Origin: Taklimakanibacter deserti
GTDB lineage: Bacteria > Pseudomonadota > Alphaproteobacteria > Rhizobiales > Aestuariivirgaceae
Direction: 5' to 3'
Length of the DNA: 64,000 nt
Assembly: GCA_003574785.1 (NCBI GenBank)
Contig: QORU01000026.1
Span: forward strand, 1 to 64,000
Shown here: in pieces, positions 15,422 to 25,149 of the stretch
Layout: the number at the start of each line of letters is the position of its first letter
How positions within the stretch are numbered: position 1 is the stretch's first letter
The notes under the pieces: model-generated
The model's database searches: none
Seen by the model: only the letters and a program-made list of their open reading frames with translations
Told to the model about the DNA's origin: nothing
Made by a program: the position numbers and the translations under genes

Positions 15422-16519
15422 CTAGCGGCGATGCATCACTTGCGGCGTCGCCTCGGGAAGTCTGAGCGCCAGCAGGCCTTGCCGGCGCAGCGTGTCGAGC
15501 CTGGCGAGCTTCTCCGGCAATCGGGCCGGGCGCTCGCCCCATTCCTCGTAGAGCGCCTGCGCATTGCGCAGCAGCCTTTCGGGCGAATCCCAGGCAGCGA
15601 AAGGCGTGGCCTGGAATTTGGCGCTGAGCAGGAGATCGGCAGCCGCCGCATCGGCGCGCCTGCCCTGCCTGCGGCGGCGATCGAGCTCCTCCTGGATGAG
15701 CTCCCAATAAGCGAGCTGCAGCTCGACATCGGCGCGCGTCGCGAGCGGCCCGTGGCCGGCGACGATGACGTCGGCATCGAGGCTCAGCACCTTGCGTAAG
15801 GCGCCGGTGATGTTGGCGACCGGCCCCGCCCAGACCACCGGCGTTGAGGAGGTGAAGACGATGTCGCCGGCATAGAGCACTTTCTCGCAAGGGACGAAGA
15901 TCATCGCATCGCCCGGCGTATGCGCCGGTCCCATTTCCATGAGCACGACGTCGATGCCGTTGAGCGTGATGGTCCTCTCGCCGGAAAAGCCCTGGTTCGG
16001 CGCGACGATATGGATGCCGGTGAAATCGTAAGGCGCCACCATCGCGCTCACATAATGGCCAAGGACGTCGATGCCCGCCACCGGCAGGATTTTCATCACG
16101 CGCGCCGCCCTGGCGAGAAGCTGCATCGTCTTGGGCTCGACATGATGCATATGGCCGATGCAGGCATGGGTGGCGATGATCGGCACATTGCCGAAGAGCT
16201 GGTTGCCCCAGCAGTGATCGCCATCGGCATGGGTATTGATGACGCTGTCGACCGGCGAGCGCGCCAGAAGGTCGGCCGCGCCGTCGAGAAATTCATGCGC
16301 GCAACGGAGGTCCCAGCCGGTGTCGATCACGATGCTTTTACCGCCGCAGTCGATGAGGCCGAAATTGGTTTCGCCCCACGAACCGTTCGGCACCATCCAG
16401 GCATAGGTCTTGGGACTGAGGCGATAGAGGCCTTCGCGGAATTTCGCGCGTTCGCCGAAGCGCGTCACGTTGCGGTCGGGGCCGTTGAGCCAGGCAGCCT
16501 TGCGCATCGCCTCGCTCAT
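15422..16519 (-). CDS. MBL-fold metallohydrolase
   Basis: A 365-residue metallo-beta-lactamase-fold hydrolase. The Zn motif is NTHADGDHCWGNQLF (HxDGDH variant), with additional ligands likely in GPAHTPGDAMIFVP, VLYAGDIVF and VIVAGHGPLA. A helical C-terminal region of ~120 residues follows the fold. It is the last gene of the ligase-kynU-kynA-tetR-FAH operon; its start codon overlaps the FAH stop (TGATG). Reaction unknown. Since no canonical kynurenine formamidase is in this operon, a hydrolytic role on a formyl, lactone or thioester intermediate is conceivable, but this is inference. Confidence 0.85.
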   Translation of the reverse strand: MSEAMRKAAWLNGPDRNVTRFGERAKFREGLYRLSPKTYAWMVPNGSWGETNFGLIDCGGKSIVIDTGWDLRCAHEFLDGAADLLARSPVDSVINTHADGDHCWGNQLFGNVPIIATHACIGHMHHVEPKTMQLLARAARVMKILPVAGIDVLGHYVSAMVAPYDFTGIHIVAPNQGFSGERTITLNGIDVVLMEMGPAHTPGDAMIFVPCEKVLYAGDIVFTSSTPVVWAGPVANITGALRKVLSLDADVIVAGHGPLATRADVELQLAYWELIQEELDRRRRQGRRADAAAADLLLSAKFQATPFAAWDSPERLLRNAQALYEEWGERPARLPEKLARLDTLRRQGLLALRLPEATPQVMHRR

Positions 16520-17409
16520 CAGACGATCCGGTGGACGATCTCGCCCACCTCCTCGATGACGAGCCGCAATTCATCGCCGCTCTCGAGGAGGCGGCCCGCT
16601 TCCAGGCCGGAACCGCCAGGGAGCGTGCCGCTCGCGATCAATTCGCCCGGATGCAGCGGTTCGTCGCGCGAGAGATGCGCCAGCACTTCGCCGATGGAAT
16701 AGCGCATGCCCGCGGAGCCCGGCGTCGAGACGAGTTTGCCATTGATCTCGACGCGGGCCTTGAGTGCATCGATTTTCGGTAAGATGGCGTCGGCCGTGAC
16801 CATTGTCGCCGACATGGAGTTCAGGAAATGCTTGCTCTTCTGCGGTCCGAAGCCCGAGCGCATTTCGGCGCGCTGCACGTCGCGGGCGGAAAAGTCGTTG
16901 ACCACGACGAAGCCGCCCACCGCCGCGAGCGCCTCTTGCGGTGTCGCGTTGAGCAAGGGTTTCGCCAGCACCCAGCCGAGCTCGAGCTCGTAATCGAGCG
17001 CCTTTGTGTAGGACGGTATTTTGACCGGCGTGCCGCTTGGCACAATGGTGAGATGATTGCCGAAATAATAGACCGGTTGCCGGGCGAGGAGCTTCGGCGG
17101 CCGGAAGGCGGGAAAGATCGTGCCGGTCAGCTTTTCGTAGAGTGCCGTCACCTGGAACGCCGCCGGCATGAACCGCCGGACATAGCCGCGCGAGGACTGG
17201 ACCCAATGATCTTCGTAGAGCAGCACGTCGCGAAAGGAGCGCGGCCCGAAGGGCAGGATCTCCGGCCCTTGCGTGAGCGGTGGCGGCAAGGCCGTGAGCC
17301 AGCCGAGCTGCAACGCCGCGGCCTCGCTTTCGGCCAGTTCGGCCCAGGCGCCATCCCTCTCGATCTGAAGGACGCTGCCACCTGGCCGATATTCGCGACG
17401 TATCTTCAT
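16519..17409 (-). CDS. Fumarylacetoacetate hydrolase family protein
   Basis: A 296-residue FAH-superfamily protein (C-C bond hydrolase, decarboxylase or isomerase acting on a beta-diketo acid). The catalytic C-terminal half shows YTKALDYELELGWVLAKP (metal-binding Glu), GGFVVVNDFSARDVQ, HFLNSMSATMVTADAI and SGTLPGGSGLEAGR. The start overlaps the TetR stop as ATGA and the stop overlaps the MBL start, so it is inside the kynurenine/anthranilate operon. It could act on a ring-opened or oxo-acid intermediate from aromatic degradation, though no family member is known to me in the anthraniloyl-CoA route. Confidence 0.86.
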   Translation of the reverse strand: MKIRREYRPGGSVLQIERDGAWAELAESEAAALQLGWLTALPPPLTQGPEILPFGPRSFRDVLLYEDHWVQSSRGYVRRFMPAAFQVTALYEKLTGTIFPAFRPPKLLARQPVYYFGNHLTIVPSGTPVKIPSYTKALDYELELGWVLAKPLLNATPQEALAAVGGFVVVNDFSARDVQRAEMRSGFGPQKSKHFLNSMSATMVTADAILPKIDALKARVEINGKLVSTPGSAGMRYSIGEVLAHLSRDEPLHPGELIASGTLPGGSGLEAGRLLESGDELRLVIEEVGEIVHRIV

Positions 17410-18008
17410 TTCACTGTCGGCTTGAGGATGCGTGTCAGGATTTCGCGCAAGACCGGTCCCTGATCGGTTGGATCGAAATGTGGATCGAGCGCCGCGCGGC
17501 CGAAGGCGCCGTCGATCATGGCGGCAATCCAGGTCGCGTGCTTGTTCATGTCGAGCGACGCATCGATCTGGCCGCGCGCCCCCGCCTTCTTGAGGAGATC
17601 CATCAAGGCGGCATTAGCCTCTGCGTCGCGGCGCGCTGCAAGCCGGCCGATCGCCGGATTGCGCATCGCCTCGGCGAAGATTTCGATGCCGATCTGGCGA
17701 TGGACCGGTTCAACCACCTTGGCGAGACGTTTTTCCATGAGCTTGCAGATTTCTTCGAAGAGATCCTCGGCCTGGCTGGCTTTCTCGTGGAGTTCCGCCG
17801 TCTCGCGCCGATCCCGCTCGACGATCGCTTCGATGATGGCATTCTTGGTCTTGAAATAGTGGAAGAGATTGCCGGGGCTCATTTGGGCCTCGGCGCAGAT
17901 CTCCGCGGTGGTCGTCTTGTGGAATCCGCTCTTGGCAAAGCAGGTGACGGCGGCGTCCAGGATTTGGCGTTTCCTGGCCTCGTATTTCTGGGAGTCGACT
18001 TTTCGCAT
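17406..18008 (-). CDS. TetR-family transcriptional regulator
   Basis: A 200-residue repressor. The N-terminal HTH spans about residues 8-55 (RQILDAAVTCFAKSGFHKTTTAEICAEAQMSPGNLFHYFKTKNAI) and is followed by a helical ligand domain. The start at 18008 (MRKVDSQKYEARKRQIL) is preferred to the longer frame. It lies inside the operon, 14 bp after kynA and overlapping the FAH gene, so it is cotranscribed and probably gives feedback control by kynurenine, anthranilate or a CoA ester. Its operator is not known; the repeated TTTAGnnCTAAA sites of this window could belong to it or to the MarR protein at 23.8 kb. Confidence 0.87.
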   Translation of the reverse strand: MRKVDSQKYEARKRQILDAAVTCFAKSGFHKTTTAEICAEAQMSPGNLFHYFKTKNAIIEAIVERDRRETAELHEKASQAEDLFEEICKLMEKRLAKVVEPVHRQIGIEIFAEAMRNPAIGRLAARRDAEANAALMDLLKKAGARGQIDASLDMNKHATWIAAMIDGAFGRAALDPHFDPTDQGPVLREILTRILKPTVK

Positions 18009-18022
18009 GATCTGCTTGCGGG

Positions 18023-18862
18023 CTAAAGCTCGGTCCGGACGTCCCACAATTCGGGGAACAGCACGACTTCCAGCATGCGCCGCAGATAGGCGACGCCGGA
18101 TGTCCCGCCGGTGCCGCGCTTGAAGCCGATGACGCGCTCGACCGTCGTCACATGATTGAAGCGCCAGCGGCGGAAGTAATCTTCGAAATCGACCAGCTTC
18201 TCGGCGAGCTCATAGAGCTCCCAATATTGCGCCGGATCGCGATAGACCCTGGCCCAGGCCGCCTTGACGCTGTCATTGCGCTGATAGGGCTCGGCCTTGT
18301 CGCGCTCGAGCACCGTTTCGTCGATGGTGAAGCCGCGCCGCGCCAATATGGCGATGGCTTCATCATAGAGGCTGGGCTTGCGCCTGATGCCGTCGAGCCA
18401 GTCATAGAGCTCTTGCCGGTGCTCATGCGGCTTCAGCATCGCAACATTCTTGTTGCCGGCGAGATATTCGATGGCGCGATATTGATAGGATTGGAGCCCC
18501 GAGGACTGGCCGAGACTCGAGCGGAAATGCGTATATTCGCTGGGCGTCATGGTGCGCAAGACATCCCAGGCGGAATTGAGCTGCTCCATGATGCGCGCCA
18601 CGCGCGCCAGCATCTTGAAAGCGGGCTGCAGATCATCACTGGCAATGGCGCGCGCCGCGGCGCTCAATTCATGGATGGCGAGCTTCATCCATAATTCGGA
18701 GGTCTGGTGCTGGATGATGAACAAAAGCTCGTCATGCGCCTGCGACAAGGGCTCTTGCGCGTTCAATATCCGGTCGAGCTTGAGATAGTCGCCATAGGAC
18801 ATCCGGCTCGTGAAATCGGTGAGCGCCCCGTCCTTTTTCGGATCGAAGGGCTCGGTGCTCAT
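18023..18862 (-). CDS. kynA: Tryptophan 2,3-dioxygenase
   Basis: Heme dioxygenase (279 residues) that opens the indole ring of L-tryptophan to N-formylkynurenine, first step of the kynurenine pathway. Family marks are [33 protein letters not shown] (active-site Phe/His), [24 protein letters not shown] (substrate Arg and Ser) and [31 protein letters not shown] with the heme-ligating His and the substrate-carboxylate TGG loop. Length matches bacterial KynA. The start at 18862 overlaps the kynureninase stop (ATGA), confirming coupling with kynU. Confidence 0.95.
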   Translation of the reverse strand: MSTEPFDPKKDGALTDFTSRMSYGDYLKLDRILNAQEPLSQAHDELLFIIQHQTSELWMKLAIHELSAAARAIASDDLQPAFKMLARVARIMEQLNSAWDVLRTMTPSEYTHFRSSLGQSSGLQSYQYRAIEYLAGNKNVAMLKPHEHRQELYDWLDGIRRKPSLYDEAIAILARRGFTIDETVLERDKAEPYQRNDSVKAAWARVYRDPAQYWELYELAEKLVDFEDYFRRWRFNHVTTVERVIGFKRGTGGTSGVAYLRRMLEVVLFPELWDVRTEL

Positions 18863-20094
18863 GTGACTTGGGCCTTCTTCTTGAAATCGGCGCGGTCCCA
18901 CAGGCCTTCGGCCAGCACGCGCTCGAGGATGTGGGCGGCGTCCCATACATCGGCGAAGCCGATATAGAGCGGCGTCAGGCCGAAGCGGATGATGTCGGGC
19001 GCGCGGAAGTCGCCGATGACGCCATGGGCGATGAGCGCCTGCATGACGGCATAGCCGTCGGTGCAATGGAACGACACCTGGCTGCCGCGCCCCGCGGCGT
19101 CACGCGGGCTCGCGAGCTTCAGCCCATGGGAAGCGCAGCGGCCCTCGACTTCGGAAATGAAGAGATTGGCCAGGCGGACGGACTTGTCGCGCACCGCCTG
19201 CATGTCGACGCCGTCCCACACATCGAGGGCGGAATCGAGCGCGATCATCGACAAGACGCCCGGTGTCCCGGCCCTGAGGCGATCGATGCCTTTGGCCGGG
19301 CGATAATCGAGATCGAAAGCGAAAGGTGCCGCATGTCCCATCCAGCCGGCAAGCGACGGCTCGACTCTGTCCTGGAGATCGGGCCGCACATAGACAAAGG
19401 CCGGCGCCCCCGGCCCGCCATTGAGATATTTGTAGCCGCAGCCGACCGCGAAATCGGCATGGCCATCCGTGAGGTCGACCGGGAAAGCACCGGCCGAATG
19501 ACAGAGATCCCAGATCGCGAACGCGCCCGCCTGATGCGCCTTGGCTATGAGCTTCTTCATGTCGTGCCGGCGTCCGGTGCGGTAATCGACCTCGGTGAGC
19601 ATGAGCACCGCGAGATCGTCGCCGATGGCGCCTTCGACCGATTCCGGCTCAACGATGCGCAATTCCCACGCGCCGCCCAAGGCCTTGATGACGCCTTGCG
19701 CGACATAGAGATCGCTCGGGAAATTGCCGCTGTCCGAGAGGATGACATGGCGCCCCGGCTTCAGCTTGAGCGCCGCGGTCAGCACTTTCACCAGGTTGAT
19801 CGAGGTCGAATCCGCAGCGATCACGGTGCCGGGCCTGGCGCCGATGAGCCTGCCGATCCGGTCGCCCAGCGTGCGCGGCAGATCGAACCAGCCATGCGCG
19901 TTCCAGCCGCGAATGAGGCTCTGGCCCCATTCCTCGCTGACCGCGTTGCCCAAGCGCTTCGCCACATGGCGCGGCAAGGGGCCGAGCGAATTGCCGTCGA
20001 GATAGATGGTGTTTTGGGGAATGACGAAGAGCTCACGCCGCGCGCCGAGCGGATCGGCTCGGTCCAGCGCCTCGGCTTCCTCGCGGGTGATCAT
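18859..20094 (-). CDS. kynU: Kynureninase
   Basis: PLP enzyme (411 residues) cleaving kynurenine to anthranilate and alanine. The PLP-lysine motif is [21 protein letters not shown]; the phosphate-binding [12 protein letters not shown] and aldimine Asp region [16 protein letters not shown] are present, as is the C-terminal [25 protein letters not shown]. Length is that of bacterial KynU. Its start overlaps the anthranilate-CoA ligase stop and its stop overlaps the kynA start, both as ATGA, so ligase, kynU and kynA form a coupled set delivering anthranilate straight to CoA activation. Confidence 0.95.
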   Translation of the reverse strand: MITREEAEALDRADPLGARRELFVIPQNTIYLDGNSLGPLPRHVAKRLGNAVSEEWGQSLIRGWNAHGWFDLPRTLGDRIGRLIGARPGTVIAADSTSINLVKVLTAALKLKPGRHVILSDSGNFPSDLYVAQGVIKALGGAWELRIVEPESVEGAIGDDLAVLMLTEVDYRTGRRHDMKKLIAKAHQAGAFAIWDLCHSAGAFPVDLTDGHADFAVGCGYKYLNGGPGAPAFVYVRPDLQDRVEPSLAGWMGHAAPFAFDLDYRPAKGIDRLRAGTPGVLSMIALDSALDVWDGVDMQAVRDKSVRLANLFISEVEGRCASHGLKLASPRDAAGRGSQVSFHCTDGYAVMQALIAHGVIGDFRAPDIIRFGLTPLYIGFADVWDAAHILERVLAEGLWDRADFKKKAQVT

Positions 20095-21713
20095 TTGCGC
20101 GCCTCTTCGTCGCGGAGGGCGAAGCGCTGCAATTTGCCGGTCTGGGTCTTGGGCAGCGTGTCGCGGAACTCGATGCGGCGCGGATATTTGTAGGGCGCGA
20201 TTTCTCTTTTCACATGGTCCTGCAACGTCTTCACCATTTGCGCATCCCCCTTGTGGCCGGATCTCAGCACGATGAAGGCCTTGGGCACCATGCCGCGCTC
20301 CTCATCGGCAACGCCGACGACCGCACATTCGGCGATCGCCGGATGGGTCAGAAGCGCATTCTCGATCTCGGGTCCGGAGATGTTATAGCCGGCCGAGATG
20401 ATCATGTCGTCGGAGCGGGCCTGGTACCAGAAATAGCCCTCTTCATCCTGGGTGAAGGTGTCGCCGGTGATGTTCCAGCCCTTTTCGACATAGTTGCCCT
20501 GGCGCGGATCGTCGAGATAGCGGCAGCCGATCGGACCTTTGACGGCGAGGCGTCCGGGCGTGCCGCGCGGCACCTCGTTCCCCTCGGAATCGATGATCTT
20601 CGCCTGATAGCCCGGCACCGGCAGGCCGGTCGAGCCGGCGCGGATCTTCTCTTCCGGCGCGCCGATGAAGATGTGCAGCATCTCGGTGGCGCCGATGCCG
20701 TCCATGAGCTTGATCCGGGTCGCTTCGTGCCAGGCCTCGTATACCGCCTTGGGCAAAGTCTCGCCGGCCGAGACGCATTTGCGCAACGAGCCGCAGGATC
20801 CGGGCTTGAGCCTCGCCAGCATGGCGCGATAGGCGGTTGGCGCGGTGAAGGTGACCGTCGCCTTGTGCTGGTCGATGGCGGCGATGAGATCGTCCGGTGT
20901 CGCCTTTTCGAGGAGGATGGAGGAGGCCCCGACCCGCATCGGGAAGACGACGAGGCCGCCCAGGCCGAAAGTAAAGGCGAGTGGCGGCGAGCCGATGAAC
21001 CGGTCGCTGTCTCGGGCCTTGAGCACATGCTTGCCATAGCCGTCGGCGATGAGGAGCACGTCGCGATGGAAATGCATCGTGCCCTTGGGCTCGCCCGTCG
21101 TGCCCGAGGTGAAGCCGATCAGGCAGACATCGTCCGCCGCCGTATCGAAAGCGGTGAACTCGGGCGAAGCTTTGCGCATCAAGGCTTCGAGCCCCCGGTC
21201 TTCGGGGCTGTTGAAATAGACGATGCGCTGGAGAGCGGGCGCCAGCGTTCTCGCCTTTTCCATTTCCTCGGCGAGCCTGACGTCGCACAAAGCGAGCGTG
21301 ATCCAGGCCTTGTTGATCGGGTAGGCGAGCTCCTTGGCGCGCAGCAACGGCATGGTGGCGACGGCGATGCCGCCCGCTTTCATGACGGCGAGATAGGCGG
21401 CGACGAATTGAGGGTTGTTGGCCGAGCGCAGGAGCACGCGGTTGCCGCTCTCGAGGCCGAATTCCTTGACCAGCACATTGGCGATGCGGTTCACGCGCTC
21501 CGCCAGCATGCCATAGGTGACGGTCTCGGCTCCGGTGATCAGGCAGGGACGATCTTGCCAGTCTTTGGCGAGCCAGCGGTCGAGGAGCTCGGTCACGCAA
21601 TTGAGCCGCTGGGGATAGCGATAGTCGGAAAGCTCGAAGATCAGATCAGGCCATTGCCCAGCCGGCGGCAGATGATCGCGGGCGAATGTATCGACATAGG
21701 CACTTGGAATCAT
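20091..21713 (-). CDS. 2-Aminobenzoate (anthranilate)-CoA ligase, benzoate-CoA ligase family
   Basis: Adenylate-forming ligase (540 residues) making anthraniloyl-CoA. The P-loop-like A3 motif is CLIGFTSGTTGEPKGTMHFHRD; later come KLMDGIGATEMLHIF, WNITGDTF, WYQARSDDMIISAGYNISGPEIENAL and the C-terminal PKTQTGKLQRF with the catalytic Lys. The benzoate-CoA-ligase branch is suggested by sequence style, and the anthranilate assignment by coupling with kynureninase. This activation starts the aerobic CoA hybrid pathway described in Azoarcus evansii. The start at 21713 has GAGG about 11 bp upstream. An operator-like site (21759-21782) lies ~46 bp upstream of the start. Confidence 0.9.
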   Translation of the reverse strand: MIPSAYVDTFARDHLPPAGQWPDLIFELSDYRYPQRLNCVTELLDRWLAKDWQDRPCLITGAETVTYGMLAERVNRIANVLVKEFGLESGNRVLLRSANNPQFVAAYLAVMKAGGIAVATMPLLRAKELAYPINKAWITLALCDVRLAEEMEKARTLAPALQRIVYFNSPEDRGLEALMRKASPEFTAFDTAADDVCLIGFTSGTTGEPKGTMHFHRDVLLIADGYGKHVLKARDSDRFIGSPPLAFTFGLGGLVVFPMRVGASSILLEKATPDDLIAAIDQHKATVTFTAPTAYRAMLARLKPGSCGSLRKCVSAGETLPKAVYEAWHEATRIKLMDGIGATEMLHIFIGAPEEKIRAGSTGLPVPGYQAKIIDSEGNEVPRGTPGRLAVKGPIGCRYLDDPRQGNYVEKGWNITGDTFTQDEEGYFWYQARSDDMIISAGYNISGPEIENALLTHPAIAECAVVGVADEERGMVPKAFIVLRSGHKGDAQMVKTLQDHVKREIAPYKYPRRIEFRDTLPKTQTGKLQRFALRDEEARK

Positions 21714-21758
21714 TGCATCCAATCCTCGCGGGTTTAGTGCGAATAATCGCGGCCGCTT

Positions 21759-21782
21759 CGATAGTTTAATTCTAAAATAATT
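21759..21782. promoter_or_regulatory. Candidate operator of the anthranilate regulon, site 1
   Basis: In the 128-bp divergent promoter between the ligase-kynU-kynA operon and the LLM oxidoreductase. Contains TTTAATTCTAAAATAATT (21765-21782), sharing the half-site CTAAAATAATT with the site at 36721-36744. The left half is the most diverged of the set. Confidence 0.6.
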
Positions 21783-21841
21783 GCCTTCAATGTCAATCGC
21801 GCTATCATAAACCATAACGATGATCATGGAGGGGACTACCG

Positions 21842-22969
21842 ATGGCCCGCAGGCCCAACCGCATGTTCGACAAGGATCAGTTTCTCCTGGGCACATTCGC
21901 GTCCAACTGCTCGAGCGGCATGACCGTGACCAAGGTCGAGGAGCGCTGGGACAACAGCTGGGACAACAATCTGAAGCTGGCGCGGCTCCTCGATCAGGCG
22001 GGGATCGACTTCATGCTGCCGATCGCGCGCTGGATCGGCTATGGCGGGGAGACGAACTTCCATCACAATGTGCTGGAGACGATCACCTGGGCGGCGGGCC
22101 TCCTCAGCTCTACACGCGACATCACGGTCTTCGCCACCATCCACACCGCCGCCAATCACCCGGTGGTCGCCGCCAAGCAGCTCGCCACCATCGATCACAT
22201 CAGCAATGGCCGCATCGGCATCGGTCTCAATATCGTGGCGGGCTGGAACAAGCCCGAATATGAAGCGCTCGGACTCACTCTGCCGGACAAGCATGAGGTG
22301 CGCTACGGCTATGCGCAGGAATGGTTCGACATCGTCAAGGCGCTGTGGCGCGAGGACCAGAGTTTTGACTGGGACGGCACCTATTTCCAATTGAAGCAGG
22401 TGCTGGGCGCGCCAAAACCCTTGAGCCCGGTGCCGATCATCAATGCGGCGGGATCCGGCGAAGGGCGAAACTTCGCCACCCGCAATGCCAATTTCCTGTT
22501 CACGCCCGCCATCGATCTCGCCCGCTCGAAGGACGAGATCGCAGAGCTCAAGGCGATGGGAGAGAGCAATGGCCGCCATATCGACGTGCTCACCTTCTCG
22601 CATGTCGTCTGCCGGCCGAAGGAAGAGGACGCCAAGGATTATCTCGAGCACTTCGGCCGCAAGCACGCCGATTGGGAGGCCGTCGACAATTTGGTGCGCC
22701 TGCAATTCGCCCATGCGCAGTCCTTTCCGCATGACCTGCTGGCTTTGATCCGCGACCGCATGGCGGCGGGCCATGGCGGCTTCCCGCTCGTCGGCACGCC
22801 CGAGCACGTGGCGGAAGGCATCATCTCGCTCCATGAAGCGGGCTTCAAAGGCACGACCTTGTCCTTCGTCGACTATGTCGAGGAATTCCCCTATTTCCGC
22901 GACACCGTTTTGCCGATCCTGGCCGAGCGGGGCCTGCGCCACGCGCATCAGGAGGTCGCCGCGGCGTGA
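21842..22969 (+). CDS. LLM-class flavin-dependent oxidoreductase (RutA-like)
   Basis: A 375-residue FMN-dependent bacterial-luciferase-like monooxygenase. Characteristic segments are ARLLDQAGIDFMLPIARWIGYGGETNFH, TVFATIHTAANHPVVAAKQLATIDHISNGRIGIGLNIVAGWNKPEY and GFKGTTLSFVDYVEEFPYFRDTVLPILAERGLR, the last like the pyrimidine monooxygenase RutA group. Strong ribosome site GGAGGGG. It is divergent from the kynurenine/anthranilate operon and shares its operator region, so it is likely co-regulated. Its substrate is unknown; an N-heterocyclic or amino-aromatic side product would fit. No flavin reductase partner is adjacent. Confidence 0.88.
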   Translation: MARRPNRMFDKDQFLLGTFASNCSSGMTVTKVEERWDNSWDNNLKLARLLDQAGIDFMLPIARWIGYGGETNFHHNVLETITWAAGLLSSTRDITVFATIHTAANHPVVAAKQLATIDHISNGRIGIGLNIVAGWNKPEYEALGLTLPDKHEVRYGYAQEWFDIVKALWREDQSFDWDGTYFQLKQVLGAPKPLSPVPIINAAGSGEGRNFATRNANFLFTPAIDLARSKDEIAELKAMGESNGRHIDVLTFSHVVCRPKEEDAKDYLEHFGRKHADWEAVDNLVRLQFAHAQSFPHDLLALIRDRMAAGHGGFPLVGTPEHVAEGIISLHEAGFKGTTLSFVDYVEEFPYFRDTVLPILAERGLRHAHQEVAAA

Positions 22970-23002
22970 GCGGTTTGACGGAGCGGAATGGCCGCCATTG
23001 GA

Positions 23003-23026
23003 AATCGCTTTAGACTTGAAATAATT
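23003..23026. promoter_or_regulatory. Candidate operator of the anthranilate regulon, site 2
   Basis: TTTAGACTTGAAATAATT (23009-23026) in the 97-bp gap before the SDR gene, 41 bp upstream of its ATG. Same core as the other four sites with one mismatch in the right half. Confidence 0.6.
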
Positions 23027-23066
23027 TCCGTCTCGCCCCTACAATCGCCAAAAGCGAGCGATTGGA

Positions 23067-23807
23067 ATGTCGGAACAGAGAGCACTCGTCACAGGCGGCA
23101 GCCGGGGCATTGGCCGCGCCATAGCGCTGGCGCTCTCCGCCTCGGGCTATGAGGTGACGATCATGGGCCGCTCGGAAGAGGCTTTGGCCGGAGCGATCGC
23201 CGAAGGCGTGGCGCGGAAATCGCGCGCCGTCGATGTCACGGACGAGGCTGCCTTGCGCCAGGCGGTGGCGGAAACCGGCCCCTATCACGTGCTGATCAAC
23301 AATGCCGGAGCGGCCGAATCGGCGCCGCTCGCGGCAACCGACCTCGCCCTCATCCGCCGCATGATGGCGGTCAATGTGGAGAGCGCTTTCACCGCCTCGC
23401 GCGCGGCTCTGCCCGGCATGAAGAAGCTCGGCTCGGGCCGCATCATCAATGTCGCTTCGATCGCCGGCCTCAAGGGCTATGCCTATGTCTCGGCCTATTG
23501 CGCGGCGAAGCATGCCGTCATCGGGATGACGAAGGCGCTGGCGGCCGAGCTCGTCAAGTCGAACATCACCGTCAACGCCCTTTGTCCGGGCTACACTGAC
23601 ACCGATCTCATCGCCAATGCGGCCGACGCCATAGCCCAGAAGACCGGTCGCGGCACCGCCGAGGCGATCGACCATTTTGCCAAGACCAATCCGTCCGGCC
23701 GATTGGTCACGCCGGAGGAAGTCGCCAATGCGGCTTTATGGCTCGTCTCCGAGGGCGCCTCTGCCGTGACCGGCCAGGCGATCACCATCGCCGGAGGTGA
23801 TCCATGA
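23067..23807 (+). CDS. Short-chain dehydrogenase/reductase (3-hydroxyacyl-CoA dehydrogenase/FabG-like)
   Basis: A 246-residue classical SDR using NAD(P). Visible are TGGSRGIGRAIALAL (cofactor glycine motif), NNAGAA, the catalytic Ser in INVASIAGLKG and YCAAKHA (Tyr-xxx-Lys), and the C-terminal [16 protein letters not shown]. It is first gene of a five-gene beta-oxidation operon with MarR, enoyl-CoA hydratase, acyl-CoA dehydrogenase and a hydratase/dehydrogenase fusion; the stop overlaps the marR start (ATGA). In the anthraniloyl-CoA route it probably reduces or oxidises the ring oxo/hydroxyl group of the cyclohexene-carboxyl-CoA intermediates. Confidence 0.9.
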   Translation: MSEQRALVTGGSRGIGRAIALALSASGYEVTIMGRSEEALAGAIAEGVARKSRAVDVTDEAALRQAVAETGPYHVLINNAGAAESAPLAATDLALIRRMMAVNVESAFTASRAALPGMKKLGSGRIINVASIAGLKGYAYVSAYCAAKHAVIGMTKALAAELVKSNITVNALCPGYTDTDLIANAADAIAQKTGRGTAEAIDHFAKTNPSGRLVTPEEVANAALWLVSEGASAVTGQAITIAGGDP

Positions 23808-24316
23808 CCGACGAGCCCCTGTGGATCGATGCCGAAACGACGGTCTCGGCAAGGCCCGCCGATCACAAGATGGAGCTGCGCCTGTGGCTCAGGCTCTTCT
23901 CCTGCTCGCGCCTCATCGAGAACGACATCCGCCGCCATCTCAATGGCGAATTCGAATTCAGCCTGCCGCGCTTCGACATCTTGGCGCAGCTCGACCGCGC
24001 CGATGACGGCCTGGTGCTGGGCGAAGTGTCGAAGCGGCTGATGGTCTCGGCCGGCAATATCACCAGCCTCGTAGACGGCCTGGTGAAGTCGGGCCACATC
24101 ACCCGCACCACCTCGAGCGGCGACCGCCGGGCGCAGGTCATCCGCCTCACCGATAAGGGCCGGCGGGAATTCCGCCGCATGGCCAAGGTGCACAGCGACT
24201 GGATCGCCGCCTATTTCGAGCATATGTCGCAAAAGGACATCGACAGGTTGATGGACCTTCTGGCGGTGCTGAAGGAGTCGGCGCGCCGCAGCATCATAGC
24301 GAAGCAGGATTCATGA
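23804..24316 (+). CDS. MarR-family transcriptional regulator
   Basis: A 170-residue winged-helix repressor. Core w[66 protein letters not shown], with the wing Asp-Arg-Arg typical of the family. It overlaps the SDR stop and the enoyl-CoA hydratase start (both ATGA), so it is embedded in the operon. MarR proteins accompany anthraniloyl-CoA and other aryl-CoA catabolic clusters and often answer to the aryl-CoA. It is the best candidate to bind the TTTAGnnCTAAA sites, since one of them is its own operon's promoter. Confidence 0.9.
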   Translation: MTDEPLWIDAETTVSARPADHKMELRLWLRLFSCSRLIENDIRRHLNGEFEFSLPRFDILAQLDRADDGLVLGEVSKRLMVSAGNITSLVDGLVKSGHITRTTSSGDRRAQVIRLTDKGRREFRRMAKVHSDWIAAYFEHMSQKDIDRLMDLLAVLKESARRSIIAKQDS

Positions 24317-25146
24317 ACCGCACACATGCGATAGCGCCGCCCTTGCGCGACTACACAGCCCGCCATGTGCTGCTCGCCGTCGAAGGCGGCATCGCCCATA
24401 TCACGCTCAACCGGCCTGAGAAAAAGAATCCGCTCACTTTCGACTCCTATGACGAGCTCACGGCGATCTTTTCGGCGGCGCGCAAGGACGACGGCGTCCA
24501 TGCTTTCGTGATCTCGGGCTCAGGCGGCAATTTCAGCTCCGGCGGCGATGTCTTCGAGATCATCGGGCCCCTGACCCAGATGAATGTGCCGCAATTGCTG
24601 CGCTTCACCGAGATGACCGGCGATCTCGTCAAGACGATGCGCGCCTGTCCCCAGCCGATCATTGCCGCAATCGACGGCATTTGCGCCGGCGCCGGCGCCA
24701 TCATCGCCATGGCGTCCGACATCAGGCTCGGCACCGCTGAGGCGAAGGTGGCCTTCCTGTTCAACCGTGTCGGGTTAGCCGGCTGCGACATGGGCGCTTG
24801 CGCCATGCTGCCGCGTCTCATCGGCCAGGGCCGCGCCTCGGAACTGCTCTATACCGGCCGGTCCCTCGGCGGCGCCGAGGCCGAGCGCTGGGGCTTCTTC
24901 AACCGGCTCGTCGAGCCTTCGGCCATTCTCGAAGAGGCGCTGAGGCTCGCGGGCCAGATCGTCCAGGGCCCGACCTTCGCCAATGGCATGACCAAGCGCA
25001 TGCTGCAGGCCGAATGGGCAATGAGTATCGACGATGCGGTGGAGGCGGAAGCCATTGCCCAGGCGCTGTGCATGAAGACCGAGGATTTCAAGCGCGCCTA
25101 TGAGGCATTCGCGCAAAAGCAGAAACCGGTCTTCAAGGGCGATTGA
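24313..25146 (+). CDS. Enoyl-CoA hydratase/isomerase family protein
   Basis: A 277-residue crotonase-fold enzyme. Features are [23 protein letters not shown], the first oxyanion loop [21 protein letters not shown] and the second [49 protein letters not shown]. It lies 3 bp ahead of the acyl-CoA dehydrogenase gene and overlaps marR. Presumed to hydrate or isomerise the cyclic enoyl-CoA made by 2-aminobenzoyl-CoA monooxygenase/reductase, or to take part in hydrolytic ring cleavage; the exact step cannot be read from sequence. Confidence 0.9.
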   Translation: MNRTHAIAPPLRDYTARHVLLAVEGGIAHITLNRPEKKNPLTFDSYDELTAIFSAARKDDGVHAFVISGSGGNFSSGGDVFEIIGPLTQMNVPQLLRFTEMTGDLVKTMRACPQPIIAAIDGICAGAGAIIAMASDIRLGTAEAKVAFLFNRVGLAGCDMGACAMLPRLIGQGRASELLYTGRSLGGAEAERWGFFNRLVEPSAILEEALRLAGQIVQGPTFANGMTKRMLQAEWAMSIDDAVEAEAIAQALCMKTEDFKRAYEAFAQKQKPVFKGD

Positions 25147-25149
25147 GCG

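Noticed and set aside
20214..21737. 507-codon plus-strand frame
   Set aside because: Antisense to the CoA ligase, which has all adenylation motifs.
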